Shown in pieces: positions 51,647 through 60,665 of a stretch of DNA of 64,000 nucleotides. Source of the stretch: Nitrospiria bacterium (GTDB lineage: Bacteria; Nitrospirota; UBA9217); assembly GCA_919901555.1 (NCBI GenBank), contig CAKKPG010000052.1, positions 10,798 to 74,797 on the forward strand. Direction: 5' to 3'. The position numbers were made by a program, and so were the translations under genes. The stretch's first letter is position 1; each line of letters begins with the position of its first letter. Under the pieces are notes generated by a model. That model was not told where the DNA came from. It saw only the letters and a program-made list of their open reading frames with translations, and did not search any database.

Positions 51647-53089
51647 CTATTTCTCCGCCGGCGCCGCCATGACCGTCTTGCGCTCCGAGAGCGTCACCAG
51701 TCCCGGCTTTGCGCCCTTCGGTTTCTTTACGAACTTCGCGCGCGTGTAGGCGACAGGCACCTTGCCCGCGCTCCTCCCCTTGCTATGGTAAGCGGCCAGC
51801 GATGCGGCCTTCATGAGCACCCCGGAAGGGACCTCCGTGCGCCCGGGATTCCTGATGAGCACATGGGATCCGGCCATGCCCTCGGCATGGAGCCAGAGGT
51901 CGTCGGGACGGGCCAGCTTCGTGGTGATATGGTCGTTGCCGGCGGCGCTCTTGCCCACAAGTATTTCCCAGCCTTCGTAGATATATTTCCGGTACCCCTG
52001 CGACGCTTCAGGCGCGGGTTTCCCGGAAGCGGCCGGCCTCCCTTGAACAGCATACCCCCGGGCCGCAAGCTCGGAGCGGACATGAACGATGGCATCTTCG
52101 TCGTCAGCGTGATTACAGGCCTCCTGGAGGGAGCGCAGGAAGGCAATCTCGGCGCGGGTCTCGTCCAGTCTTTTCATGATAAGCGCATGCCCGGCCCTGG
52201 CTTTCTTATATCTCCGGAAGCAGGCATCGGCGTTCCGGGCAGGCGATTTCTTCGGATCGAGCCGCACCGTGACCGTCCTTCCGTCGTAGCCGGTGAGCTC
52301 CGCCTGCTCCGCGCCCTTTTCGATATGCTTAAGGTTCGCCAAAATGAGGTCTCCCGCCCGCCGGTACTCGTCGGCCTTTTCCGCGGAGACGAGATCGCCG
52401 GAAACCGCCTCGGCCCTGCGCTCGGCCTTTGACAGCGCCTTTTTCATAACAGCGGAAAGCTGGGCGTGGACCCCGTCGAGCCGGCGCCGGCGAAGCAGGT
52501 CCCCGTAATACTGCTCCACGATCCTGTTCGGGGAGGACCTCTTGCCGGAGCCGGGGCCGAAAGCGTCAAGAGGACCAGGCCCGGTCCCGGCCTTTCCTTC
52601 GCAACGGGCCTTCTTTTCCTGCGGCTCGTAGGTGAGCCCCGGCAGGAGCGGCCGCTTTACGCCCTGTCCCGGGGGGACGGGATGATAGACCACGAGGATC
52701 GCAGACGCCCCGTCCATGAGAATGAGATTTGCGGCGGAGCCGAAGAGTTCGAATACCAGGCGGTAGACGGCGTTGCCGTTGGTGAAGCGAAACTCCGCCA
52801 CCCGGTCATGATTCACGAGGCTGATTTCCTCGACCCTGGTCCCGGAGAGATGGCTCCTGAGATAGAGGACAAACCCGTGCACGGGGCCTGCTGCGGGGGG
52901 CTTTTTCGAGACAAGGTGCAGGCGGGGCAGAGAACGGTCGGGTGAAACGAGCAGGACATGGTCCTTCCGGTCCCGGTGGAAGAGAAGGCAGATGCCGTGG
53001 TTGCCCTCCTGATAGACCCGCTCGAGCCGCGCGCCGGAAAGAAGTGCGGAAAGCTCGTCCACAACCTGGGAGAGAAGATCAAAGTCCAT
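51647..53089 (-). CDS. NFACT-family protein (RqcH-like)
   Basis: 480 residues. N-terminal NFACT part (about 1-140: ARLERVYQEGNHGICL, LYLRSHLSGTRV), a coiled-coil middle and the C-terminal NFACT-R domain with DDLWLHAEGMAGSHVLIRNPG. RqcH binds stalled large ribosomal subunits and adds Ala tails. At 480 residues it is shorter than Bacillus RqcH (about 570). ATG follows GGACCC with no strong ribosome site. Confidence 0.88.
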   Translation of the reverse strand: MDFDLLSQVVDELSALLSGARLERVYQEGNHGICLLFHRDRKDHVLLVSPDRSLPRLHLVSKKPPAAGPVHGFVLYLRSHLSGTRVEEISLVNHDRVAEFRFTNGNAVYRLVFELFGSAANLILMDGASAILVVYHPVPPGQGVKRPLLPGLTYEPQEKKARCEGKAGTGPGPLDAFGPGSGKRSSPNRIVEQYYGDLLRRRRLDGVHAQLSAVMKKALSKAERRAEAVSGDLVSAEKADEYRRAGDLILANLKHIEKGAEQAELTGYDGRTVTVRLDPKKSPARNADACFRRYKKARAGHALIMKRLDETRAEIAFLRSLQEACNHADDEDAIVHVRSELAARGYAVQGRPAASGKPAPEASQGYRKYIYEGWEILVGKSAAGNDHITTKLARPDDLWLHAEGMAGSHVLIRNPGRTEVPSGVLMKAASLAAYHSKGRSAGKVPVAYTRAKFVKKPKGAKPGLVTLSERKTVMAAPAEK

Positions 53090-53127
53090 GGGTCCTTACC
53101 AATGCCAGCCGCTCAGGCGCCAAGACA

Positions 53128-53270
53128 TGAGAAAGCAATGCAAAAGTCAAATTTCAAAATGCAAATTGCAAAATGACGGTATGGCCTTAGACCCTGGTTT
53201 CTATTCCCTCATTTTGACTTTTGCATTTTGCACTCTGCATTTTACATTCATCAGACTTCGTGACGACCCG
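53128..53270. repeat. Dispersed repeat, inverted partner of 49777-49930
   Basis: AAAAGTCAAATTTCAAAATG, ATGGCCTTAG and CATTCATCAGACTTCGTGAC match the reverse complement of the partner. The pair brackets ppx, the cyclic-nucleotide gene and the NFACT gene. Confidence 0.8.
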
Positions 53271-53289
53271 CCTTCTTGGCAAAATACCA

Positions 53290-54051
53290 TCACGGCAAGT
53301 TCAGCGCCTTATGCGCCTGGGGGATGATGCGCACGTCGGGGATGATGTCGAGGGCGGAATGCTGGAACTCCAGGAGAACGGAAGGCTCGGGGGCGAGGGC
53401 GCCGCTCGCGGGCTGGATGATGAGCAAGACAGGAGCGCCCGACCCTGCGATAAGGTTCGCCGCCGTGATGATCTCGCCCTTCTTCGTGTCCTTCGTCACC
53501 ACGGTCTTCACGAAAAGTTCCACGCCTCTGGCGGCTGCCAGGAATTTCCCATGCTCCTCCCACAGCGGCCTTTGCCCTGTCGCCGAGGGAAGCTTGAAGT
53601 CCATGCTCACCACGTGGACCAACTGCTTCAGCTTCTCCATGGCTTCGTAATGGATGCCGCTGGTTTCGAGATAGACCCGGAACTCCCTGTTCACCTGCGG
53701 CAGCCACTGGGAGAGGAACTCGGACTGAAGCAGCGGCTCGCCCCCCGTGATGCTGAGAGTCGCGCGGGACCGTTTCCCCAGGACCAAACGGGAGCAGAGC
53801 GCCGTAAGGTCCGTTGCCGCCACGGGGTTCGGTACGTTCTCGGCTTCGAAGGAGTCAGGCGCCTTCTGGGCCCGGCAGAATTTCCGAGGTTCGCCGCGCG
53901 ATGCGGCCGCGGACGCAGCAGGGGTATCGCAGTAGCGGCAGCGGAGATCGCAGCCCAGGAAGCGTACGAAGATGTGCCGCTCACCGATCCACGGCCCCTC
54001 ACCCTGAAGGGAAACAAAAATTTCGTCCAGCCATGCCCCGGCCATGGGCAA
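53290..54051 (-). CDS. queE: QueE, 7-carboxy-7-deazaguanine synthase
   Basis: 253 residues. SLQGEGPWIGERHIFVR and CDLRCRYCDT (SAM-cluster Cys) with ITGGEPLLQ are the QueE signatures. It makes CDG for queuosine or related deazapurines. Other queuosine genes are not in view. The insert between CDT and the GGEP motif is long (about 65 residues), as in some QueE types. Start may be the second Met (MAGAW). Confidence 0.92.
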   Translation of the reverse strand: MPMAGAWLDEIFVSLQGEGPWIGERHIFVRFLGCDLRCRYCDTPAASAAASRGEPRKFCRAQKAPDSFEAENVPNPVAATDLTALCSRLVLGKRSRATLSITGGEPLLQSEFLSQWLPQVNREFRVYLETSGIHYEAMEKLKQLVHVVSMDFKLPSATGQRPLWEEHGKFLAAARGVELFVKTVVTKDTKKGEIITAANLIAGSGAPVLLIIQPASGALAPEPSVLLEFQHSALDIIPDVRIIPQAHKALNLP

Positions 54052-54295
54052 ATAATACAGGACAGGGGCCTTAATTACAAGAACGTTTCTCTCGGCCTGA
54101 TCCTGCCTCCCGCGGATCGTCTGCGATCACCATTCCGGCAGCAGAGAAGTCCGTGGAATCCGGCCTCACCATGGAGGCTGCCCATGCAAAAAGCGACCGC
54201 GGAATGAGCGGAGGATCTGGATTTTTCTCAGCCTGGCAGAAGGACGCCAGACAAATAAATACTGTTTAAAACAGGAATTTTTTTTATATTTCACC

Positions 54296-54324
54296 TTGAC
54301 AAATCGACTTCAATCGGGTAACCT
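54296..54324 (+). promoter_or_regulatory. Promoter of mltD
   Basis: -35 TTGACA at 54296-54301, 17-bp spacer, -10 TAACCT at 54319-54324 (4 of 6). The rest of the gap 54052-54295 shows no gene; it has an AT-rich end with a T-run. Confidence 0.6.
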
Positions 54325-54348
54325 AATACCAAATCAGTAGGAGGAATG

Positions 54349-55689
54349 ATGAGTTATAGAATTATCTATATTTTTCTTGCACTTAGCATTTCCGCCAGCC
54401 TGTGGTCAACGCCTTCCGGCGCCATGCCCCAGGCTTCGGAAACGCAGAAGCAAGGCGTTCCGAGCGAGCTGAAACCGCCTGCGGAAGACCTCGCCCAGGT
54501 GGAAGAGTCCGTCGACGAATTCTTCGAAGAAAAACCCTATCAGATCCCCATGATCCTGAACGACAGCGTCGAGAACCATTTGGAGTATTTCAAGACCAGG
54601 GGCAGAGAGGTCTTTCAGCGCTGGCTCGACCGTTCCGTTCAGTACATTCCGGTGATGAAGGACATCTTCAAGGAGAAGAACCTCCCCGAGGACCTGGTCT
54701 ACGTCGCCATGATAGAAAGCGGCTTCAACCCTTATGCCGTGTCATGGGCAAAGGCCGTTGGTCCGTGGCAGTTCATGCCGGCCACCGGCAAGAGGTACGG
54801 TCTCAAGATCGACTGGTGGCTCGATGAGCGCAAGGACCCCATCAAATCCACCCATGCGGCCGCGGAGCACCTCAAGGACCTCCATAACCTCTTCGGCTCC
54901 TGGCCCCTTGCCCTTGCGTCCTATAACGCAGGCGCGGGAAAGGTGCAGCGGGCCGTGCTTCGCACACGCTCCGAGGACTTCTGGGACCTCAAGGCGTCCC
55001 GGTACATCCGCAAGGAGACGAAGAACTACATCCCGAAATACATGGCGGCAACCATCATCGCCAAGAACCCCGAGGCCTACGGGTTCAGCGTAACGAACAC
55101 GGACACCTTCGCCTACGACGAGGTCTTGATCGGCGAGTGCACGGACCTTCGCCTCATCGCACGCTGCGCCGGGACCACCTATGAGGCGATCAAGGAGTTG
55201 AATCCCGAGCTCAGACGGTGGGTCACCCCGCCGGACGTGAAGAATTACACCATCCGCCTGCCCAAAGGCACGAAGGAAACCTTTACGGCTAACTACGCAG
55301 CGATCCCGCCGGACCAGAGGATCAAGTGGGAGCGGCATGAGGTGCGAAAGGGGGACACCCTCTCCGCCATCGCCAAACAGTACAATACGACGCCCGAAGC
55401 CATCCACGACGTCAACGGCCTGGGAAAGAGCCGCCTGTCGCCGGGCAAGCATCTCCTGATTCCGGTGGACATCAGCGGCAAGACCCAGTACGTCGCCTCC
55501 CTGATGCCGGAGCAGAGCGGGAAGAGACAGCAGATACTCTACCGGGTGCGCCGCGGCGAAACGCTCTGGAAGATCGCCAGGGACCATAACGTGAGCGTTA
55601 CGGACATCAAAGAGTGGAACCCGGGGCTCGGCAAATCGGTGCGCTCCGGCCGCAAGATAAAGCTCGTCGTGGATGTGGACCAGATATAA
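54349..55689 (+). CDS. mltD: Membrane-bound lytic murein transglycosylase D
   Basis: About 446 residues. Signal peptide ending SGAM; catalytic Glu in AMIESGFNPYAVSWAKAVGPW; SYNAGAGKV further on. LysM-type repeats follow (about 248-300 and 334-378 and 397-440: VRKGDTLSAIAKQYNTTPEAI, VRRGETLWKIARDHNVS). It cleaves peptidoglycan and stays in the periplasm. AGGAGG at 54339-54344 fits the second ATG (54349) better than the first (54346). Confidence 0.93.
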   Translation: MSYRIIYIFLALSISASLWSTPSGAMPQASETQKQGVPSELKPPAEDLAQVEESVDEFFEEKPYQIPMILNDSVENHLEYFKTRGREVFQRWLDRSVQYIPVMKDIFKEKNLPEDLVYVAMIESGFNPYAVSWAKAVGPWQFMPATGKRYGLKIDWWLDERKDPIKSTHAAAEHLKDLHNLFGSWPLALASYNAGAGKVQRAVLRTRSEDFWDLKASRYIRKETKNYIPKYMAATIIAKNPEAYGFSVTNTDTFAYDEVLIGECTDLRLIARCAGTTYEAIKELNPELRRWVTPPDVKNYTIRLPKGTKETFTANYAAIPPDQRIKWERHEVRKGDTLSAIAKQYNTTPEAIHDVNGLGKSRLSPGKHLLIPVDISGKTQYVASLMPEQSGKRQQILYRVRRGETLWKIARDHNVSVTDIKEWNPGLGKSVRSGRKIKLVVDVDQI

Positions 55690-55786
55690 CGATACCCTAA
55701 CCCGGACAAGCCGGAATTGTAAAATGCAAATTGAAAATTGCAAAATTGCGGTAAAAATCAAGTTTGTAACTGACTAACGTGAGGGC

Positions 55787-55828
55787 AAAATAACGCGGGT
55801 GAGGAAATTTCCTCACCCGCGTTATTTT
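55787..55828. terminator. Bidirectional terminator, 42-bp perfect palindrome
   Basis: Two 21-bp arms (55787-55807 / 55808-55828) are exact complements with no spacer. A-run on the left, T-run on the right, so it works for mltD and the leftward kinase. The kinase stop codon TAA (55824-55822) lies inside it. Confidence 0.93.
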
Positions 55829-58461
55829 TGGCGATGACTCGATGGGGTTCCGAGGATATGCCGGATCTTCCGGGCAAAATCATTCAAACTGAACGGCTTT
55901 TGAATGAACTGTACGCCTTCTTCCGCGATGCCGTGGTGGACAATTATATTCGAAGTGTATCCGGACATGAACAGCACCTTGATTCCGGGCCGTATTATCT
56001 TAATTCGGTCTCTCAGTTCTTTGCCGTTCATGTTCGGCATCACGACATCCGTGATCAGAAGATCGATAGGACCGCGGTTCTTTTCGCATAAAGACAGCGC
56101 GTCAACAGAATTATTCGCGATCAGAACCGTGTAGCCGAATGATTTGAGCATCTCCGCTGTCATACCTCTCACCATGGCATCATCTTCCACCAGCAAGACG
56201 GTCCCGGTCCCGGAAACGACCGGTTTCCTGTCGGTTTTTGCAGGTGCTCTTTCCTGTTCAACGCCTTTCGGGATATAAACTTTGAACGTGGTTCCCACAC
56301 CCGGTTCACTGGAGACACGAATGAATCCGCCATTCTGTTCGACGATCCCGTAGACCGTGGCGAGCCCGAGTCCAGTTCCTTCACCGACGCCCTTCGTCGT
56401 GAAAAAAGGCTCAAAGATATGCGCGAGTGTTTCCTTATCCATGCCGAGCCCGTTATCGCTCACCTCCAGAAGAACATAGTCTCCCGGCATTAGCCCGCTC
56501 TGTTCACGGCAACGAGCCTCGTCAAGGGAGATGTTGACCGTTTTTATTATCAGCTTACCCCCGGAGGGCAGGGCATCGCGGGCATTGACCGCCAGATTAA
56601 CAAGGACCTGCTCGATCTGTGCCGGATCAAACAGGATATTCCAGAGGCCGGCCCCTGGATAAAACTGAAGCTCAACGTCCTCGCCGATGAGAGGCTCAAT
56701 CGTTTTTTTTGCATCGGAGATAATATCATTCAGGTTCGCCGACCGGGGCGCGATAAGCTGCTTTCGGGAAAATGCAAGGAGCTGGGCGGTTACGTCCCGG
56801 GAGTGAAAAGCTGCTTTTTCGATTGCCTGGAGATCCTGGAGGAGCGGATCATAAACGGGCAGGCGTGCCTTGATCAATTCCGTGTAGCCCAGAATGACGC
56901 AGAGCATATTATTAAAATCATGGGCCACTCCCCCTGCCAGGCGGCCGATGGATTCCATCTTCTGTGACTGCACTAATTGGGACTGGAGCTTCTGTTTCTC
57001 TTCCTCGGCATGTTTGCGGTCGGTGATGTCCCGCAGGACCGCCAGGACGCGGCCTTCCCCGCCGATTCGCGTGGCGGACAAAAGCACTTCGACCCAGAAC
57101 AGTTCACCACTCTTTTTTCTGGATAACCACTCAAATGACTGATGGCCTTCCTGGAAAGCCTTTTGTATCCATTGCCGCGCTTCGTCATATGAGTACGGCG
57201 GCTCTCCGGAGCTTATCTTCTGTACCGTCTGATGAAGCAGTTCTTCACGGGAATAGCCGAACATTTCCTCGACGGTCTTGTTCGCCTCCACGATGTCCCC
57301 GGACTCCGCATCATGCAGGAATATCGCGTCTTTTGAGGCGTTAAAGATCTCGCGGTAGTTCCTCTCGCTTTCAGTGAGCGCCTTCTCCCGTACGGCGAGC
57401 TGATCGGCCATATGGTCGAAGGTGCGGGCCAAATTTCCCAATTCACCGCCGACGACAAGATTGGAGATCCTGGCCTGAAGATCGCCATCGGCAAGATCTC
57501 GTGAGGCTTTTTCCAGGAGGGTGACACGGTCCGCGATCGAGCGTTTTCCGATCAGTGAGGCGATAAAAAATGCAAGCACGAGGAACGAGGTATACACAGT
57601 CAGATTGTACCAGATCGTCTTGTTGGCGCTCGACAGGACAACATTGACCGGGATCCCCGCCCGGATATACATATAGGGAGACTGCTCGCCGGAAAGACGC
57701 AGTTTGCGATAGGTTATGATGCGTTCGACGCCGTCAAGGTCGCGGACGGCAAGCGTATCGGCGTCAACGCCCTCCTGCATGCGCTTGAAGAGTCCGGGAT
57801 CGAGTTGTTTCCCGACGTATTTTACGGGGTCTATGGCGCTGCTCATGACAATGCCTTTATGGTCAAGGAGCATGTAGCTTGCGCCGGGCGGCAGCTTGGA
57901 GCGTTCCAGCACGGGCATGAAAGAATCGGGGATGAAGCCGACGCAAATGGTCCCGCTGATCGCGCCGCGTTCATTCTTTTGGGGATAGGCCAGATTGAAG
58001 GAAGGCCTGCCCGTGGCCCTGCTGACGATGAATTCGCCCGATGACAGCTGTCCGCTTGCAAGCGCATTTCTGAAATACCGGCGGTCGGATATGATGAAGG
58101 GTCTTACGGGGACCGCCGTTGCCCAGACAAGGCCGTGGCGATCGGCCATGAAGATGTTCGAATACTGGGCGTGCAGCTCGAGAATGTCTTTCAGGACCGG
58201 CTGCACCTGTGCGGTATTCTGCTTCCTGACATCAGGCAGTTGCGCCAGGGCGGTGATCAGCTGCCGCGCGGCAATAACCAGGCCCTGCTGCTCCGCCGCG
58301 ATGCTCGCCGCGAGCTTCTGGGTCTCCCTGCGGCCGTCCTGGATCGCCTCGTCCCGCAGTTTCATACCTGAATAGATAATAATGCCCGCTGCGGGAAGAG
58401 CCACGATAAGGGTAATAAGAAACAACTGTGCCCGTATTGACAGTGAAAACAATCTGGTCAT
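55822..58461 (-). CDS. Hybrid sensor histidine kinase (dCache, HAMP, PAS, kinase, receiver)
   Basis: 879 residues. Helix 1 near 11-31, a periplasmic dCache domain (about 40-275: DRRYFRNAL, SRATGRPSFNLAYP), helix 2 near 285-305, HAMP, PAS with FNASKDAIFLHD, then GGVAHDFNNML (phospho-His), ATPase with DNGLGMD and GTGLGLA, and a receiver with VEDDAMV and ITDVVMPNMNG. The C-terminal stop lies in the terminator palindrome. No partner gene is adjacent. Signal: probably a small organic ligand, unproven. Confidence 0.92.
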   Translation of the reverse strand: MTRLFSLSIRAQLFLITLIVALPAAGIIIYSGMKLRDEAIQDGRRETQKLAASIAAEQQGLVIAARQLITALAQLPDVRKQNTAQVQPVLKDILELHAQYSNIFMADRHGLVWATAVPVRPFIISDRRYFRNALASGQLSSGEFIVSRATGRPSFNLAYPQKNERGAISGTICVGFIPDSFMPVLERSKLPPGASYMLLDHKGIVMSSAIDPVKYVGKQLDPGLFKRMQEGVDADTLAVRDLDGVERIITYRKLRLSGEQSPYMYIRAGIPVNVVLSSANKTIWYNLTVYTSFLVLAFFIASLIGKRSIADRVTLLEKASRDLADGDLQARISNLVVGGELGNLARTFDHMADQLAVREKALTESERNYREIFNASKDAIFLHDAESGDIVEANKTVEEMFGYSREELLHQTVQKISSGEPPYSYDEARQWIQKAFQEGHQSFEWLSRKKSGELFWVEVLLSATRIGGEGRVLAVLRDITDRKHAEEEKQKLQSQLVQSQKMESIGRLAGGVAHDFNNMLCVILGYTELIKARLPVYDPLLQDLQAIEKAAFHSRDVTAQLLAFSRKQLIAPRSANLNDIISDAKKTIEPLIGEDVELQFYPGAGLWNILFDPAQIEQVLVNLAVNARDALPSGGKLIIKTVNISLDEARCREQSGLMPGDYVLLEVSDNGLGMDKETLAHIFEPFFTTKGVGEGTGLGLATVYGIVEQNGGFIRVSSEPGVGTTFKVYIPKGVEQERAPAKTDRKPVVSGTGTVLLVEDDAMVRGMTAEMLKSFGYTVLIANNSVDALSLCEKNRGPIDLLITDVVMPNMNGKELRDRIKIIRPGIKVLFMSGYTSNIIVHHGIAEEGVQFIQKPFSLNDFARKIRHILGTPSSHRQK

Positions 58462-58589
58462 CAGAGCATACCCCTCTTTGATGATCTCGAGAATTTATGT
58501 GTCAATTATATCAGGTTTTGGGCGTTGATGAGGCCGCCCGGCGGAAAGTGACGATGTCAAATAAGATATGATTCTGGCGTGACCTTTGC

Positions 58590-59450
58590 TTACGTGACCT
58601 GCTCGTTCTCTTCCCTTTCGGACACATCCCTGCCGGGCTCGCGCATTTCCTCGTTCCGAAAGCGCATCTGCTCCTCCATGACAAGGGAGGTAAGCTCTTT
58701 CTGAAGGCTGATGAATTGGGGTGAGCTCACATCGCGGGGGCGGTAAAGTTCTACGGGAACGATCTGCTTGATCGTGCCGGGCCGGTAGGTCATCACCACC
58801 ACGCGGTCGGCAAGATAGATCGACTCCTCGATGCCGTGGGTAACGAAGATGATCGTTTTCTTGAACTCCAGCCAGATTCGCAGCAGTTCATCCTGCATCG
58901 TGCGGCGGGTCAGGGCATCGAGGGCGCCGAAGGGCTCATCCATCAGCATCATGGGCGGATCAAGCGCCAGCACCCGGGCGATAGCCACGCGCTGCTTCAT
59001 GCCGCCGGAGAGGTCCTTGGGAAAGCGGTCCCGGAACTCAAGGAGCTGAAGCTTCGTCAGCAGTGTATCCACCTTTTCCCTGATCGTCTGCTTCGGCAGC
59101 TTTTTGATCTCGAGGCCGAACGCGATGTTCTCCGCCACCGTCATCCAGGGGAACAGGGCGTATTCCTGAAACACCATCCCCCGGTCCGGCCCGGGCAGGG
59201 CCACCTCCTCGCCATTTGCATACACCTTGCCTGATGTCGGCAGGGAAAAACCGGCGATGGCATTCAGAAGTGTTGACTTGCCGCACCCGGAAGGCCCCAG
59301 AATGACAACAAACTCGCCGCTATAGATCGTGAGGTTGATCTCCTTGAGGGCGATGACCTCTTTATCCCCGCTGCTGAAAACCTTATCAACGTTTTTAATA
59401 ATTACTTGCGGAGAACGGGAAAGTATGTTTTTCGCGTCGTTCAAATTCAA
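58590..59450 (-). CDS. NitT/TauT-type ABC transporter ATPase
   Basis: 286 residues. Walker A GPSGCGKST, Q-loop VFQEYALFPW, LSGGMKQR, MLMDEPFGALD and THGIEES. This is the SsuB/TauB/NrtD type. A 180-bp gap with a MITE-like element separates it from the permease gene. C-terminal acidic tail (EMREPGRDVSEREENEQVT) is unusual. The substrate could be nitrate, sulfonate or other; not decided by sequence. Confidence 0.9.
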   Translation of the reverse strand: MNLNDAKNILSRSPQVIIKNVDKVFSSGDKEVIALKEINLTIYSGEFVVILGPSGCGKSTLLNAIAGFSLPTSGKVYANGEEVALPGPDRGMVFQEYALFPWMTVAENIAFGLEIKKLPKQTIREKVDTLLTKLQLLEFRDRFPKDLSGGMKQRVAIARVLALDPPMMLMDEPFGALDALTRRTMQDELLRIWLEFKKTIIFVTHGIEESIYLADRVVVMTYRPGTIKQIVPVELYRPRDVSSPQFISLQKELTSLVMEEQMRFRNEEMREPGRDVSEREENEQVT

Positions 59451-59460
59451 TACCTTCTTT

Positions 59461-59606
59461 AACAGGTTGTTGAAAAACGATTTTACCGTCTTTTTCCGTC
59501 ATTCCCGCGCAGGCGGGAAACCAGGGTTCTCAAACCGTTACTGGATCCCCGTTTTCACGGGGATGACGACTTGAACTGTCAAGAATGACTTTTTCAACAG
59601 CCTGCT
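59461..59606. mobile_element. MITE-like element with TTGTTGAAAAA ends
   Basis: Left AACAGGTTGTTGAAAAA (59461-59477) and right TTTTTCAACAGCCTGCT (59590-59606) are near complements. Inside are GTCATTCCCGCGCAGGCGGG and GGATCCCCGTTTTCACGGGG hairpins. No clear target duplication. Lies between the ATPase and permease genes of the transporter. Confidence 0.75.
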
Positions 59607-59630
59607 AAGACTCGGATTTTTACGAATGCG

Positions 59631-60455
59631 TCACTCATGCCCGCTGTGCCACCGGAGCAGATGGTGATTGATCCTGCTCATGGCCGTATCAATGGTCAGC
59701 CCTAACAGGCCGATGGTGATCATGCCGGCAATGATCTTGTCCGACCAGAGAAACTCCCTTGCCTCGAGAATGCGGTAGCCGAGACCGCTATTCACCGCGA
59801 TCATTTCAGCCACGATCACGACGATAAAGGCCACGCCGACCCCCACGCGAAGGCCCGTAAGAATGTACGGCATCGCTGCGGGGAGAATGATGCGCAGGAA
59901 CAGGGTATGGCCGTTTGCACCCAGGTTCCTCGCGGCACGGATAAGCAGCCGGTCCACATGACGGACCCCGGAAATGGTATTCATCAGCACCGGGAAAAAA
60001 GCGCCGAGGCTGATCAGGAAAAACGCCGGCGGATTGCCGAGCCCGAACCAGAGGATGGCGAGTGGGATATAGGCAATGGGAGGTATGGGCCTCAGTATCT
60101 GGATCAGGGGATTGAACAGACGGTAGATAAAGGTACTGGCCCCCATAAGAAGACCGAGCACCAGGGCAGGTATTGCGCCGATTGCAAAGCCCCCCAACAC
60201 GCGCATACTGCTGGCAAGGGCATCATGGGGCAACTCGCCGGAAAAGAACCAGGCAATAAAATTTGTTTTTCCTGCATCGTAAGGCTCATGGGGCCGGGCG
60301 TAATCGATCCACCGGAAAAAGACCCGGGACGGGGCCGGGAGTATATGCGGGCTGATAATGCCTTGCCGGGCAAGCGTCTCCCAGAGGGCCAGAAGGAAGA
60401 CCGGCAAGAGGATCGCATACAACAGCTTCGTGAGAAAGGAAGGTCTGTTTTTCAT
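59631..60455 (-). CDS. NitT/TauT-type ABC permease
   Basis: 274 residues, six helices. The EAA-like loop (RAARNLGANGHTLFLRIILPAAMP) that contacts the ATPase is present. Together with the ATPase downstream and the binding protein upstream it forms one importer. Upstream hairpin at 60510-60532. Confidence 0.9.
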   Translation of the reverse strand: MKNRPSFLTKLLYAILLPVFLLALWETLARQGIISPHILPAPSRVFFRWIDYARPHEPYDAGKTNFIAWFFSGELPHDALASSMRVLGGFAIGAIPALVLGLLMGASTFIYRLFNPLIQILRPIPPIAYIPLAILWFGLGNPPAFFLISLGAFFPVLMNTISGVRHVDRLLIRAARNLGANGHTLFLRIILPAAMPYILTGLRVGVGVAFIVVIVAEMIAVNSGLGYRILEAREFLWSDKIIAGMITIGLLGLTIDTAMSRINHHLLRWHSGHE

Positions 60456-60509
60456 CTGAAAATGCTTTTCTCCAAAGCTCTTCGATTATTAAGCCCCCTC
60501 TCCCTTTGT

Positions 60510-60532
60510 CCCTCTCCCTCAAGGGGAGAGGG
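60510..60532. other. Hairpin between binding protein and permease genes
   Basis: CCCTCTCCC / GGGAGAGGG with a 5-nt loop; no T-run. Resembles the hairpin at 16373-16393. Confidence 0.5.
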
Positions 60533-60665
60533 GTAGGGGTGAGGGTCTTCCATGATGGAAGAATTCAAAGATGAGGGTGATGATAAGGTGGCCGGATGAC
60601 TACCGATTTTCATCTCCCTTTGTGAACGCAGTTCATGTACGTTTCATGGAACACACACTCCGTGC

